This document shows positions 13,661 through 25,901 of a stretch of DNA of 64,000 nt, one piece after another. The notes under the pieces are model-generated. The model saw nothing but the letters and a program-made list of their open reading frames with translations. It was not told where the DNA came from and made no database searches. The position numbers and the translations under genes are program-made. The stretch's first letter is position 1; each line of letters starts with the position of its first letter. The DNA comes from Earliella scabrosa. Taxonomy: Eukaryota > Basidiomycota > Agaricomycetes > Polyporales > Polyporaceae. The stretch is from the NCBI GenBank assembly GCA_022605405.1, contig JABYQQ010000032.1, forward strand, positions 263,001 to 327,000, read 5' to 3'.

Positions 13661-16601
13661 CATTCTCCACGTACATGGGTGGTTTTTATGTCACCGAACG
13701 TTCAGGAAGGGTACCATTCTCAAGGGAGGGAGCCATCTATGGAGGCGCTTATCGTACAGCCGAGCGCCCGCCGCCGAGTCGCGTCTCGCGTCTTGAAGCT
13801 GTCTTGAAGCTTGAACTTCTCGACCGCCACTTTCGCGTATCCGAGTCCTCACTGCATTGACCTTTTGCCCTCTCTTGCAACCGACGTGTCTGCCGACATG
13901 GTTCAGTCACAACGTCAACCCTCTTGACAGAGCGGGGTTCTGCCAGTGAGAGGCAGAGGCTTGAGCTCGCTGGCACCAGATCCTAATATGTGCAGATGTT
14001 TCACGGTGAGTAACGTGCGTGTGCTGGTGACGATACCCGACAGTTCTCACTACGACAAATAAAAGCTGTTCCTTCACACCAATGGATCGAACGTTGCCGT
14101 ATTCAGTCTTCTTATGGGTGATCCATATCCAAGACGTTAACTCACTGCTTGCATTGCCGTCGTATGGCAACCAGGTATGTTCCCACCTCTGCATGTGAGT
14201 ACGTGGTTCTGACGACGCGTGCACAATTACTGGTGCAGCCTTGCAGACTAACCGAGCGGATCCGTTTGGGACACACTTTGGCCAGATTAGCCCTACCAGT
14301 CCGGGTTCCGGCCTTTGCCCTGAACGTGAACATGCACACCACAGCCTTTAGTGGGCCCGGTCATGCTGGTGCTGGCAGTAACGACACACATGTTGCCAGT
14401 GGTCTAACCTTCGTGACGCAAGGTGACAACGTTATGCCTAGCCGCAGTGACTCGGGTGCGACATCTTGCAAACGGTGCTGGCGGCGCGGGTGGCGATGTG
14501 AATAGGAGTCAGATGGGCTTTCGGTTCTTCAGCGGCGGGGATACTGCTACCGGCTGCGACGCTCATCACCCCACCGCGCAGGACTTAGGAGCGGTCTCAT
14601 GGACATTCATACTGCCTATGCTACATTCCTACACCGAACTCGGAGTCCCTTATATTTGCAGTTGTTACATCTCTTGAATACTATCGGTAGTTTCTCGCGA
14701 TGTCTGCAGGCATCGTGACCACTGACTGATGTCAATGAGCAAGCCCCCTCTATCGTGGCAGTGACACGGGAAGTGCTAGTATCCTGAACACAGTATGTGT
14801 ACTTTGGTTCTTTCACTGCAACGGACGCATCCTTTCCTCCACCCGAAAACCTTCGCGAAACGGTGAGCTTGCTCAGTTTCAGTAGCTGCGCAGGGTTAGG
14901 TTTAGACAATCAGGTAAGCCTGATTAACTTGCGCTGAAAAGGTATCGGAAGCCTTTCATGGCACGTATAAGAGGCTCATCTGCGATCGTGAAACTTTTAC
15001 TTTGGCTTATCCGATTCTTGTGAGCTTGCTCATTCGCGAAACGATGCGATCTTTGTAGTGTTTCGTGTTGAATGTCAATGGAATAGTGTGTGTTACGTGG
15101 TCTGGTCAGCTCCGATGTCTTGGACTCGGGGTGACTGGGGGACGGGCTCAGCGCTTGTCTAATGATGTGCTTGGTCGTGCTTGTGCGCATGCCGAACATC
15201 GCAATGATACGCCACAACTTCTTGAACTTACTTAAGTCCCGGAAGTCACTATTCATGTCCCCCAGCTGTTTCCACCTCCACATCGTCTTGCTTCCTCGCA
15301 TGATCTTACGGAGGTGGGGAGACGGTTCTGGCATGGAAGATCTTGCTGACATTGGCACTGTACCTGTGTGGCTCTCGACGAGCACACGTCACGAGTCGAT
15401 CCATTTAGCACGGCTGCCACTATGTGAGTCTACTTACAACTCCAGTGTACTACGTACTCTCTGACATCGCTTGCTGGAAGGTACAGGTACTTGCATCTTA
15501 TTGCTTGACACAATAAGAATGACGTGTATTGCGTCCATTGTACTATCCCCGGCTTTCGAAAGAAGGTGCTCTCCACGTGTTACTATTTCTTCCTATTGCC
15601 TCCTGCCCCCAGCGGAACCACTAGGACCATCTGGTGGTGTGTACCTTGCTCTCACACAGAAGGCCTTGTGGAGCCTTTGTGAGGTACACAAATGTCTCTA
15701 TCTTGTTAATTGACCTTTGATCAACTGTCTCGCCCACGACAGAGCCGCCAGCAGATTACGGATGTTCAACTGCCTAGCATGAACGCTATCCGATTAAGGT
15801 GCTTCGCACGAACGCTCGGGAATGTACAGCCCTCCTCACCAGTGGCGAAGATCATGCAACGTCCACTAGCGCGTCATGCGCTATCAAACCCAGGTACGAC
15901 CTATTCTTTCTTGTGTCGAGTGCTCGACTGGAGGTATGCGCACTCGCACGCATGAGTGCAACATCCATGATGGCTCGCATGCTCCGCCTTCGAGCCTTGT
16001 TCACAGAACGCTCTTGGTCTCGTTTCTCCTACGCGCGTGTCCGCAAACTTTGTCAGCAGCAGGTCTGGCAAGCTGAGAACCCTCGTGCTGACAAATCCTT
16101 CGTGGCGGTAGGTGTCGGACCCGGTGCTTGTTCTTTTTATGGTGTGCCAATGCACAGCAACATCGTGAGCATCGAGTCAGTTTAGCTACCGCTCCCACAG
16201 GCAACTGTCAATCCGTGTACTGTGCCGGACTCAAACGTGGCGGCGCTCGGTGGGAAGCCGACAGTCTGCATTCAATCGCGCAAATATACTCCACCCGAGC
16301 TGTAGGAACCCCCCGGCTATCCCACAGGTCGGTGCGATGTTGAGCGACCAGTGCATGTCACTTACCATTCGACAGCTCACCACAGGTAGAAATGTCCCTG
16401 ACCGGCAAACGGAAGACACGGAAGACTTCGAAAGTCCCACTTGCTTCCTCGAGGGTGGATGTGCCTGACACTTCTGGCCTAGACCCCTCCGAACCGAGTC
16501 GGAGGGAGCAGGAAAGTGTATTAAGGTGAGGCACGCTCATCCCATCTCACTCGTGTGTCGGCAGTACCTGATCTCTCCCTCAGCTGCTTCTCACAGTCGG
16601 T
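13661..16601. other. intergenic between tandem subtilisins, no gene supported
   Basis: About 2.9 kb separating two tandem protease paralogues. Open frames on both strands (for example 14149-14505 plus and 14924-15385 minus) show no domain, signal peptide or splice-consistent extension. No transposon ends were recognised. A tATTAAg sequence near 16519 could serve as a weak core promoter for copy 2. Confidence 0.45.
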
Positions 16602-18667
16602 ATGAGGTTCCTCATCGTCCTAGCGACTGCTCTCGCGTCTGCTGCCACCGTTGGTGCTGCGCCCTCTAGGAACCTAAAGCCGATCCTGAGGCACGCAGGC
16701 GAGATTATTCCGAGGACGTTCATCGTGAAGCTCAAAGACGGCGCGTCAAAGGAGGCCCACTTCGGCTGGGTCTCCTCGAAGCTTGCCTCGGTGGTCAACA
16801 TCACTCATCCCGATTGGTCTCCTAGAGTGCTCAACGGCTATTCGGGTGAGCTCCTCTCTTTCCGATCTCCAGTGCCGTGATGGCACGTTCGGTCGCGTGA
16901 CAAACATGAGCTGAATACATCCATTCTCTGCTAGGTACCCTGTCGTCGCTTGCCCTCGACAGACTCCGTGCCAGGGACGAGGTAGAGTTCATTGAGGAAG
17001 TCGGGGTAGTCAAGACCACTGCGATTGTCACCCAGTACGTCCAACATTTTCGGTGTCTTCGGGCCATTCTGAATGTTCTGGATCCCCATTGAATCGTCCT
17101 CTAGAACAAACGCTACATGGGGTCTGCAGAGAATCAGTCAGGCCGCAAGGCTTCCCCCGGGTTCTAATCCCAGCAACCTCAACTTCACTTTCGTCCACGA
17201 CAGCGCCAGCGGAACAGGCGTCGACGTCTACGTCCTCGGTAAGCTTTTTGCGTTGCATTCACTCTTCATGACCGCCGAAACCTCTTTCGCAGATACTGGT
17301 TGTAATGTGGCTCATGTAAGTGTATCTAGTCAAACTACCGACCACTACGTACCGATGACAAAGAATGCAGCCCGACTTTGGCGGACGGGCCATAGAAGGA
17401 CCCATATTCGCATGCGAGTTGCAGAACCCGCTGGCAGGTCTACCGATATTGGGCGGCGCAGGCCTGCCAATTTTGGCTGCACCTTGCGTCCAGCCAAGCG
17501 GACCCGGGGATCAGAACGGACACGGAAGCCACACTGCGTGAGTCATCTGTTATGCAATGTCTTCACGCAGCTTGAGGTCTTTAACCCGCTCCGTAGTGGT
17601 ACCGTGGGGAGCAACACCTTCGGGGTTGCCAAGAACGTCTCAATCATCGCCGTGAAGGTCCTCAACAGTGTGGGGTGGGGCCCGATTTACTCGTGAAGCC
17701 TTCCTTCGAATGCTCACCATTGCTCATATCTAGGGTTGGCGATGACTCCAATATGTAAGCAGGCCGAGCAACGCTCGATGGGTGGACTGGAGGACGCTTA
17801 CCAGTCGCGTAGCATATCCGGTCTTGACTTCGTGGTCACAAACGCTATGGCGACCGGGCGACCCTCTATTGTCAGTATGAGTCTCGGCGGCGACGTCTCG
17901 CAGGCTCTAGACTCTGCTGTGGCAAACGTGAGCTCTATTCCCGAGCGCCACTCTCGACCTCATGAACGCTCACTGAACTTCTCGTTAGACTATCGCGGCC
18001 GGTATCCACACAGTAGTGAGTATCGTTTGCCTGCGCTCGCTCCTATCCTATCTTACGAATGGATACATCGCAGGTCGCTGCCGGAAATGGGGCTGCCAAT
18101 GCGGCGAACTCGAGCCCTGCGCGCGTCCCCGAAGCGGTCACTGTTGGCTCGAGCAACATTAACGACGCTCGATCGTCTTTCTCCAACTTTGGCCCCATTG
18201 TGGATATCTTCGGTCCTGGCGAGAACGTGATCAGCACCTCGAACATGGGAGATGTGAGCATCCGAGTCATTCCCTGCCAGACATCGCTGCTCCTTCTGAC
18301 TTCGCTATCCAACCCCTACAGGGAGTGCGAACCTTGACCGGCACATCCATGGTGCGCCTTCCCGTATGCTCGCTGACGTCCTCATTATACCTGTGTGTCT
18401 TCCGCTCTTCAGGCAACGCCGCATGTAGCGGGTATCATCGCGTCCATCATCAGCGCCGAAGGAAACTCTAGCCCCGCCGACATGATAGCAAAGCTCACCG
18501 CCCGCGCGATTTCGGTACTGGACAACGATAGCGATGGCACGTTCGGTGGGCCCTATTTTGATCACTTGGCATCTAACTTCATCTCATTCTCTTCTCGTCG
18601 GTTATCGTCGATGACAGCGGATGGCACCCCGAACAAGCTGGCACAACTCAACCCGTCCAGCTCTTGA
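16602..18667 (+). CDS. Secreted subtilisin-like serine protease (S8), copy 2
   Basis: Paralogue of the 11.4-kb gene. Signal peptide MRFLIVLATALASAATVGAA. The propeptide has RTFIVKLKDGASKEAHFGW and DEVEFIEEVG. The mature N-terminus is [20 protein letters not shown]. Catalytic Asp in DVYVL-DTGCN, His in GDQNGHGSHTA, Asn in VAAGNG, Ser in LTGTSM-ATPHVAG. It ends DGTPNKLAQLNPSSS. It differs from copy 1 by an insertion with a repeated GLPIL motif before the His block. The junction after KVLNSVG uses an unusual donor, GTGGGG, if the exon is to continue with VGDDSNM. The last intron removes a segment beginning GTGGGC. The reading frame is intact through all exons, so the enzyme is probably active and secreted. 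Confidence 0.9.
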
Positions 18668-19820
18668 GTGTGGACGGATGCTGTAGTAGGTCGCTTACTG
18701 TAGAAATGCTGGCTGTTGTCCGAAAGTTGAATCGTTGTACGTTCACATACGTAGCATGGGGGCAATGAAGCTCACTTTGAGGTTGCGAGCGGCTCTTGCT
18801 TTCTGCCAAGGCCACAAACAAACGCAGGCCCATAGGGCCGGAGTCTAGACCCTGGCGCCTACGAACTCGGCATGGGCCGGCCACGACCGTCGTCTCGACT
18901 CTCCTCGCGTCATGATGCATGAGCCTTGGTCCATCCCTCCCGCCGCCCACGTAAGTGTCATCCATGATGCATGAAGCATTGCTCAGAGTCATACGCTTCG
19001 ATATTGATACGTGTCTACCCGGTCTGCAGGATCCCATGTGTTGCATGTGGCATATCATGCACCAGTCACCACCAAGTTCCACATCACACTCATCATCATC
19101 CTGAGCATACTAAGTATTCAAAGTGCCAGTGTTATTCCCGCTATATCCTGTGAGCAGCTCTGTTTGCGATGATCGGAACAATAACAGTACATGTGGTTGT
19201 CTGATGATCGTTAGGCTGTCCCCAGTGAATGGCCCGTGGAAGCCATCCTGACAGCGACTTGAAGCCCATATGCACGCAGCATGCTCTTCCGTCACGGTGC
19301 TGAGTCGCCGGCAGATTTCTCTACCGGATAAGTAATCCGTACTGTCCCTGGACCGGAACTGTCAATGTTACAGGATGCCGTGTGAAGTCGAGCTCGATCA
19401 TCTGCGTGCAGCACAATAATGGGCAACGTTCAATTGTGGCTGCACCGGCATCGTAACGGCCGCAATGGCCGAGAAGGTCTGGGACAAACCAAGGCGAACA
19501 CCTTATTACCACCACTGTAGCTCAACGCAAATGCGCTCCACCAAAAAAACCATAAGGTTAATACCGACGCAAGAGTCCTGTGGTCAATCCAGGTTCGTCT
19601 GACAATGGCGACCTCTGGGCACCTCGTCCGCTCGCTTACTTCTTCAGATGCAGTGCACGCAGATCCATTCCGGGAATGAGGTGAAGGCTACGACAGCCGG
19701 CCACGCATTTGTGCCGGTCACGAGGTGCATAAACATGCGACGCGCAATGGGTATAAGTAAGCCTGCAGGCCTCGCCATAACTCAGCCCTCTTGTGTCTCC
19801 CGCTCTGAGTCTCGCGCGAG
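18668..19820. other. intergenic, esterase upstream region
   Basis: Separates subtilisin 2 from the carboxylesterase. Contains a TATAAG box at 19752-19757; no gene recognised. Confidence 0.5.
19752..19757 (+). promoter_or_regulatory. TATA-like box of carboxylesterase
   Basis: TATAAG 69 bp before the esterase ATG, at the same spacing as in the neighbouring protease gene. Confidence 0.5.
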
Positions 19821-22419
19821 ATGTTCGCCCGGTCGCTCTCTCTTCTACTCTTCCTCGTCAGCGCCGCCTTCGCCGTCCCCACCGATCAGGCGAATCGTGA
19901 TTCACCCACCGTCCAGCTTGATCAGGGGATATTCGTAGGCTCCTACAAGGGCACCACGAACAATTTCCTCGGGATCCCGTACGCGAAGGCACCGTGAGTC
20001 CACCGTGTTCTCATATGACACGTTTGCACACCAGACGCATGCGTACTATGACAGCGTCGGCAACCTCCGCTTCAACTTGCCTGTCCCAGTCGAACCCTAC
20101 ACCGGCACGCAGACCGCGACCGAGTACGGTCCTGCCTGTCCGCAACAGGCGTCCACCTTCCCCGACCTCCCGCCGCTGGTTCAAGATGCTTTGGAGTCAT
20201 TGCTCAACATCTTGTTTCCCCCTGTAACGTCTGCGGAGGACTGTGAGTGTCCTAGATTCCGTGTGGTTTCGTGCGTTGCTGATAGCAGGCTCGCTGCTAG
20301 GCCTGTCCGTGAACGTCATCGTCCCTGCGGACACAAACCCGAGCGCGAAACTGCCGGTCGTCGTGGTGAGTAGTAGTTACGGAGTGATGGACTCTTCCTG
20401 GACTCTTCCGTGCTACGAATGTTGTGATGATGGGCGCGGGTGGCATGGTACTCACATTGGACGGTTCTCATGCAGTGGATTTTTGGGGGTACGTCTAGCC
20501 ATAGCACCTCCACGGATCACTTTCGCTGACACTTACGCGGCTTAGGCGCCTTTGAAGGCGGCTCGAGCATGTGAGTGCTTGTGCTCCTGTTGTCGCTTAA
20601 TTAACAACGAGGTCGGGCTAGGAGCGATGGGGATAGCATTGTCAAGCGGTCCGTCGACCTCGGCCAGCCTGTTGTTTTTGTCAGCATGAACTATCGGTAA
20701 GGACTCGAATGTCGACAGTAACGGTGGATTGTTTACGCTTATGCCGAGCTCATGGGACCCTGGACTATGCAGTGTGTCAGGTAGTGCCCCCAAGATTTTG
20801 GTGTCGTGATCTCCGCTAACAGCGCGCATTGTGCAGCATATGGTTTCCTAGCAAGCAAGGAGGTCAAGGAGGCTGGAGTGGGTAACATCGGTTTGCAGGA
20901 TCGTGAGTACCGCCCGAGTCATCGGAATCTCTTGTCTGCTCGGGATACTGATCCTCTCGACCCACGCCACCACTGGCAGAGCGCCTCGCACTTCGCTGGG
21001 TCCAGAAGTACATCTCAGCGTTCGGGGGCGATCCCACGAAGGTAACGATGTATGTGTGGCACTATGATCACCTCCCCCCAGCCGCCCTCCATATACACCT
21101 AGGGGTCCAGCTTGCGTAAGCGAGAAACTGACTGACATACAATCCTTCCTCAACAGATGGGGCGAGAGCGCCGGCGCGATTTCTGTCGCGCTCCAGATGC
21201 TCACCAACGGGGGAAACACCGAGGGCCTCTTTCGTGGCGCGTTCATGCAGTCCGGCTCGCCGATTCCCACCGGGGACATCGAGAACGGCCAGGGCGACTA
21301 CGACAAGCTCGTTGCGCAGACGGGCTGCACGGGCGCGAAGGACACCCTGCAGTGCCTGCGGGAGGTGCCGTTCGCAATACTCCAGAGGGCCGTCGACGCG
21401 TCGCCCGGAGTGACCTCGTATCAGGTGTGTCGCGCGCTTCTAGCTGATGACTTGGGTGTGGCGGCGCAATACTGATTGGGACGTTGATCTGGCTTGTTCG
21501 GTAGTCTCTTCGTTTGGCGTGGCTCCCCCGCGCGGATGGCAAGTTCCTCGCGGATGCGCCGCAACACCTTGTCCTGCAGGGCCAGGTTGCGAACATTCCG
21601 TTCGTCACCGGCGTAAGTGTATCTACTGTAAGGCGTCGGACGTGCGCTCAAGACGGTGCACTAGGACTGCGACGACGAGGGCACCATGTTCTCGTTGTCT
21701 AACCTCAATGTGACGTCAGTTCAACTTCTGTAGTCTGCTGGGTCTCGCATTGACTACTGTATGCAGGTCGGAGATGGCGTTACGTCAGTACATTGCGACC
21801 AACTACATCCCCAGGATCTCGCAGGAAGATATGGAGACGCTTCTGAAGCTGTACCCTAACGACATCCGAGAAGGCTCGCCCTTCAACACGGGCATACTCA
21901 ATGCGCTCACGCCCCAGTTCAAGCGCATCGCAGCCATGCAGGGCGACCTTGTCTTCACAGCCCCCCGGCGGTTCTTCCTGGAACAAAGGTCGAGCGAGCA
22001 GCCAACATGGTCGTTCTGTGAGTGCCGCACCACGCGTATCATGCTCACCGGAGCTCATGCCCTTTTCAGTGAGCACGCGTCTGAAAGGCCTCCCTTTCTT
22101 GGGCGCGGTACGTGCTCTGCGCCCACATGTCTCTCAATCCCCCATCCGCGCTCCCTGCTGACTGGCGCTCTGCTAGGCTCATGGCTCGGACATGCTAAAT
22201 GTGTTCGGCGGCGGCGACATGGCCGACTACCTGATCTACTTTGTCAACAATCTCGACCCAAACGGCGAGACGGGCATCGCGTGGCCGAAGTACACGACGT
22301 CCGAGCGCGAGCAGCTGACGTTCCAGGACGGGCTCGTCCCGCTCGCAATCACGAAGGACGACTACCGCGTCGATGCCATGGAGCACATCATCAAGCTCTC
22401 AATCGAGAACCCCCTCTGA
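19821..22419 (+). CDS. Secreted type-B carboxylesterase/lipase
   Basis: Alpha/beta-hydrolase of the cholinesterase-like type-B family, hydrolysing carboxyl esters outside the cell. Signal peptide MFARSLSLLLFLVSAAFA. N-terminal block GTTNNFLGIPYA. Oxyanion region VVVWIFGG-AFEGGSS after removing an intron. NYR then AYGFLASKEV, and NIGLQD-QRLALRWVQKYI. The nucleophile elbow VTI-WGESAGAIS gives the catalytic Ser. The acidic residue is in DCDDEGTMFS and the His in AAHGSDM. About ten introns. Frame holds at most junctions; around 20.8 kb the only in-frame acceptor gives NYR-AHCA-AYGFL where family members have NYRxSAFGFL, so that junction is uncertain. Follows two secreted proteases on the same strand, suggesting a shared extracellular nutrition role. 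Confidence 0.88.
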
Positions 22420-22946
22420 TCGCCCGTGGCTCCCTGGTACTTCAAGTACGACAAAGTGTGTTTAGTACTCATCATGAATAGATGCCTAATAGTAGATCAT
22501 GAATGAGAATCGCGCGCCGCGTGTGCGGCTTGTGCAACTGATCAGCGAACTCGGCCTCGAGACCGGTGGTCCCGGTCAACTGGTCACTGGAGTCCGGTCG
22601 TGCTCGGCAGCCAATGGTGACGCAGCGCTTGTCTACTCTACTCTAGTTCGGATCAAGCAAGTTCTCACGGCTAGTCGCGGCCGACGTCCCCCGAGTCAAA
22701 GGTTTGCAACATCTGCTGTCCAGTGTCCACGACAGTCCGCTGTTGAGTAACCTCCCTCACCCTAGGTCTGTCCGCGCTTTGAACACCTTGCCAGCTGGGA
22801 TGAACTCGACTTCTTTTCGTCGACGAGGCTCGCATCTTACTTGTTCCCCGGTCAATGCTCGATCTCAAGTCAGATACACCACTCCTATACAGCACGAACT
22901 TCGAACGCAAGACTAGTAGTACATTGAATTGCCATGGCATCTGCAC

Positions 22947-23760
22947 CTAAGCCGTCTTCATCTTGACCTCCGCAACCTCCTGCTCAAGCTCTTTCACCTC
23001 CTCGGTCAAGTCCACGTCCATACGCTCGTACGCTTCCTCTTCCTCCGCATCTTCGTCCATCTCGTCCATCTCGCTCTCCTCTCCATCACTCGACTCTTCG
23101 GACTTATAGTCCTCATCGTCGATCTCGTCCGGCAGCGGCACCTCCTCCATGGCGAGCGTCACCGCGTTGTCGAGCCACCTCCCGTCCTTCCTCTGCTGGA
23201 CGAGCTTTCCCTTCTCCATCCTGAGGATGTGGATGAGGTAGGCCGCCTGGCCGAGCGTCAGGCCGAGCGTGCCCTTCTTCGACGCGGCAGGCGGGACGCG
23301 GAGAGAATCCAGGAGGTCGTCGATCCACATCCTCTGCACGCCGGACATCTCGTCGTGGCAGTGCACCCAGGTCGTCGGGTGCGTGAGGACATCAGGCTGG
23401 GGAGGGAAGTGGATGTTGAGGGACAAGTGGGGTGGACAACTGCAATGCACGGTACGTACCTCGGGTCCGCGTCCTAAGGTGTCAATGTACTCCATCGAGA
23501 CCCTCTCATGGTTCTCGTACATGGTGAGGACGATGCTCGCTTCGGCCTTGGTGATCTTCTGCCCAGCAACAGACCCCTGCTCAATGCGACGTCCGGCCTC
23601 ACGGCAGAGAACGAAGAAGTAGCGCAGCTGCTTGTTCGTCATTGGCTCTGCGGTGAGTGAGTTAATAGAGCCGGGCGGTAGTCGAGGCAGTCGACGGGCT
23701 AGGAGACGTACCTCCGCCGCTCGCCCACATATCAGGAGTATATCCTATCCACCGGCTCAT
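22947..23760 (-). CDS. Tandem-repeat protein, copy C, acidic tail
   Basis: Third paralogue, about 226 residues in three exons. Exon 1 is MSRWIGYTPDMWASGG (phase-1 intron). Exon 2 is EPMTNKQLRYFF through GQKITKAEASIVLTM to YIDTLGRGPE (phase-0 intron, donor GTACGT). Exon 3 is PDVLTHPTTWVHCHDEMSG, then LGLTLGQAAYLIHIL, then AMEEVPLPDEIDD. The last ~60 residues are Asp/Glu-rich but end in a charged stretch, EEVKELEQEVAEVKMKTA, that could form a short coiled coil. Its second repeat has drifted (TLGQAA instead of TRGQAS). Exon 1 is very short; the ATG at 23760 is fixed by the conserved RW-GYTPD-W block. Only about 860 bp separate it from copy D in the same orientation. Confidence 0.8.
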
Positions 23761-24622
23761 CGTCGCCCCGTGTTTATAGGTCGTTTGGTGGTCTGTAGAA
23801 GTAGAAGTGTTTCCTACCGCGTTGGGTGAGTTATGGGTTCGGGGTTCGTGAGTACGGCAGGGGACGGACTTGGGGTGGGATATGCTTGGTGGTGGTGCAT
23901 GAGAGAGAAGCGTTGGGGGGGCCGCGAGTCATATATCCTCTCTCCCCACTATGAGCAACGACGAGGACCCTCGACATTGCGACCGACATGAAACGCGAAA
24001 GCAGTGTTAACCTCAATCCGAAAGTTGGACGAGTGCGATCCCGCCGGCCGCCCGCGTCATGGTCGGCAGCCCGTAACTGCCAATCATAGTGGTTGTGCCG
24101 CTCGGGAAGCCTCGGGAAATACCAGATGGGTAGTAGCCCGGCCGTCATTTCACATAATCTCCCGTCATCAGGAGTCGGAACTGTCCGGGGTCCTGACAAT
24201 GCCTTATGTAAGCGGTCCCGAATCAGAGGGCAGAGCTGGTAGACGCCCAGATATGAACATGAGCTACACCTTCCACTAAGTACTTGCGAATTCCTGCTCT
24301 CCATAGATTGTCTTCTACACAACTCCAGCCCCATATATGCCGGAGAGTCGTTTACAGATGGACGCATGCGCGCGGTCCATGCTGCAGGAGAGTCGGCTCG
24401 TGACAAAGTGAGTTGTATACATGCGGTGTCAATTCTGTCTTGAGTCAGTCATGAGTAGCTCTGAATGCAACATTTTGCATGCATAGCTTATGTGTTTGAT
24501 TAAGATGCTCCATCATCATCGAACGCAGCTGAATGCCGTTGACATAGGAAGACACACATCATATCGTACAGTACTCCGACCAGCCGCCCACAATTGATGT
24601 AAATGACCTCGTCAGGTCGAAA
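23761..24622. other. intergenic between copies C and D
   Basis: Contains a TATAAA-like motif on the minus strand at 23773-23778, too close to the copy C ATG to be a standard TATA box. A 191-codon minus-strand frame (23831-24406) has no recognisable feature. Confidence 0.4.
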
Positions 24623-25323
24623 CTAGGACTCGGAATTGACTTCAACCATTGCGGCTGTCACCTCCGCAGCTCCCGCCTCGTCCTCCACGGCGCGCGCAAG
24701 CGGAACCTCCTTCATAGCCTGGGCAATAACCGCCTCCAACCAGGCCGCGTTGCACCCGCAGTAATGTTGCGCCTTCGCAACTTTGAGGGTGATAATCACT
24801 TGGTGGGCCTGACCACGCGTCAGACTAGCCATCTTCTGCTCCAGCGTGGCCGGCGCGACGCCCAGCTCGCGACCAACGTCCTCGATCCACGTCTTCTGTC
24901 GCAGCGTCATTGGACTGTTGCACGAGCGCCACTTCGTCGGATGGCCAGGCGGGGTGCACTGCGAGGGGAGATCGCAGCGTGAAGAAGCGGAATCGAATAC
25001 CCAGGCAAACTTGATACTCACCGGCTCCTTGCGGCCGAGCTTGGAGAGGTACGCTGCGGTGACGACCTGCCCCTTCCGCACTTTCGCGATGAGGTAAAAC
25101 ACTTCCGCTTTCGTGACTTGCAGCCCATTGCTGTACTTGAGCTCGACGCTCTGCCAAGCGACCGGGTGATTGTAGTACAGCCACCAGTATTGCTTCCGTG
25201 TCAGTGGCTCTACCAGGACCCAGACGGTTGCGACGTCAGCATCGTGGCCGAGAGGGACACTGCAGCTAGACCGTGCTCACCGTCACTCGATGCCCACTCG
25301 TTAGGAGGACCCATGCGTGCCAT
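24623..25323 (-). CDS. Tandem-repeat protein, copy D (divergent)
   Basis: Fourth paralogue, about 196 residues. Exon 1 is MARMGPPNEWASSD (phase-1 intron). Exon 2 starts EPLTRKQYWWLYYNH and has LQVTKAEVFYLIAKV and YLSKLGRKEP (phase-0 intron, donor GTGAGT). Exon 3 has CTPPGHPTKWRSCNSPMTL, SLTRGQAHQVIITLK and AMKEVPLARAVEDE, ending VEVNSES. It is the most diverged copy. The MT of repeat 1 is LT, the first repeat replaces AEAS by AEVF, and only a short Glu/Ala tail follows the VPLA motif. Intron positions and phases are identical to the other three copies. ATGs at 25314 and 25428 are alternatives. Confidence 0.7.
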
Positions 25324-25901
25324 TGCTTGTTGAGGCGATTTGAAGGTCGGAGTGCTGATGACGATCAGGGTGTCTGGTACACTGCTCACCGACGGCACGT
25401 AGGGGAGCAAGGGCGTTGAGATGTGCACCTGGGAGCATCACATTCCTCTCCCGCAGCTCTTATGGGCTCATGGTTCCGCCCCGTGATCTGGCAGAGTGCG
25501 CAAGACCCTCGACATCGCGACGATGATATGAGCCTAACCTCGATCGCGATTCCGTTGGTTTCAGGTCAAGCAATTCAGGAGTTCGTCCCACCAATGCGTC
25601 GGAAGGTCCGGCATGTATATTCCAGGAGGCGGAGTTTGCGATCGGTGACCTTGGGACACCACCTAATCAGGGCAAGCCGGTTTCAACGGAACGTTATACT
25701 GTCGGGGGGTCAGGACGACATATCGTCGGCCAGAACGGATGTGGCCCCTTTGAGACATGAGTCCGCGATAGTCGGACTCTCCTTTTGTACATACCAGAAC
25801 CATGCTAGTAAGTGTAGGCAGCAACTCTCTAGACCAACACACTAACGTTAATATACGAACCAGCAGAGATACAAGTAACATATACATTCCTCGCACCAGT
25901 C
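25324..25901. other. intergenic, no gene supported
   Basis: 5' flank of copy D and 3' flank of the HET gene. A 140-codon plus-strand frame (25423-25845) lacks any domain or splice support. Confidence 0.45.

Noticed and set aside
23773..23778. TATAAA motif upstream of copy C
   Set aside because: Lies only ~15 bp before the ATG, too close for a functional TATA box with a normal leader.
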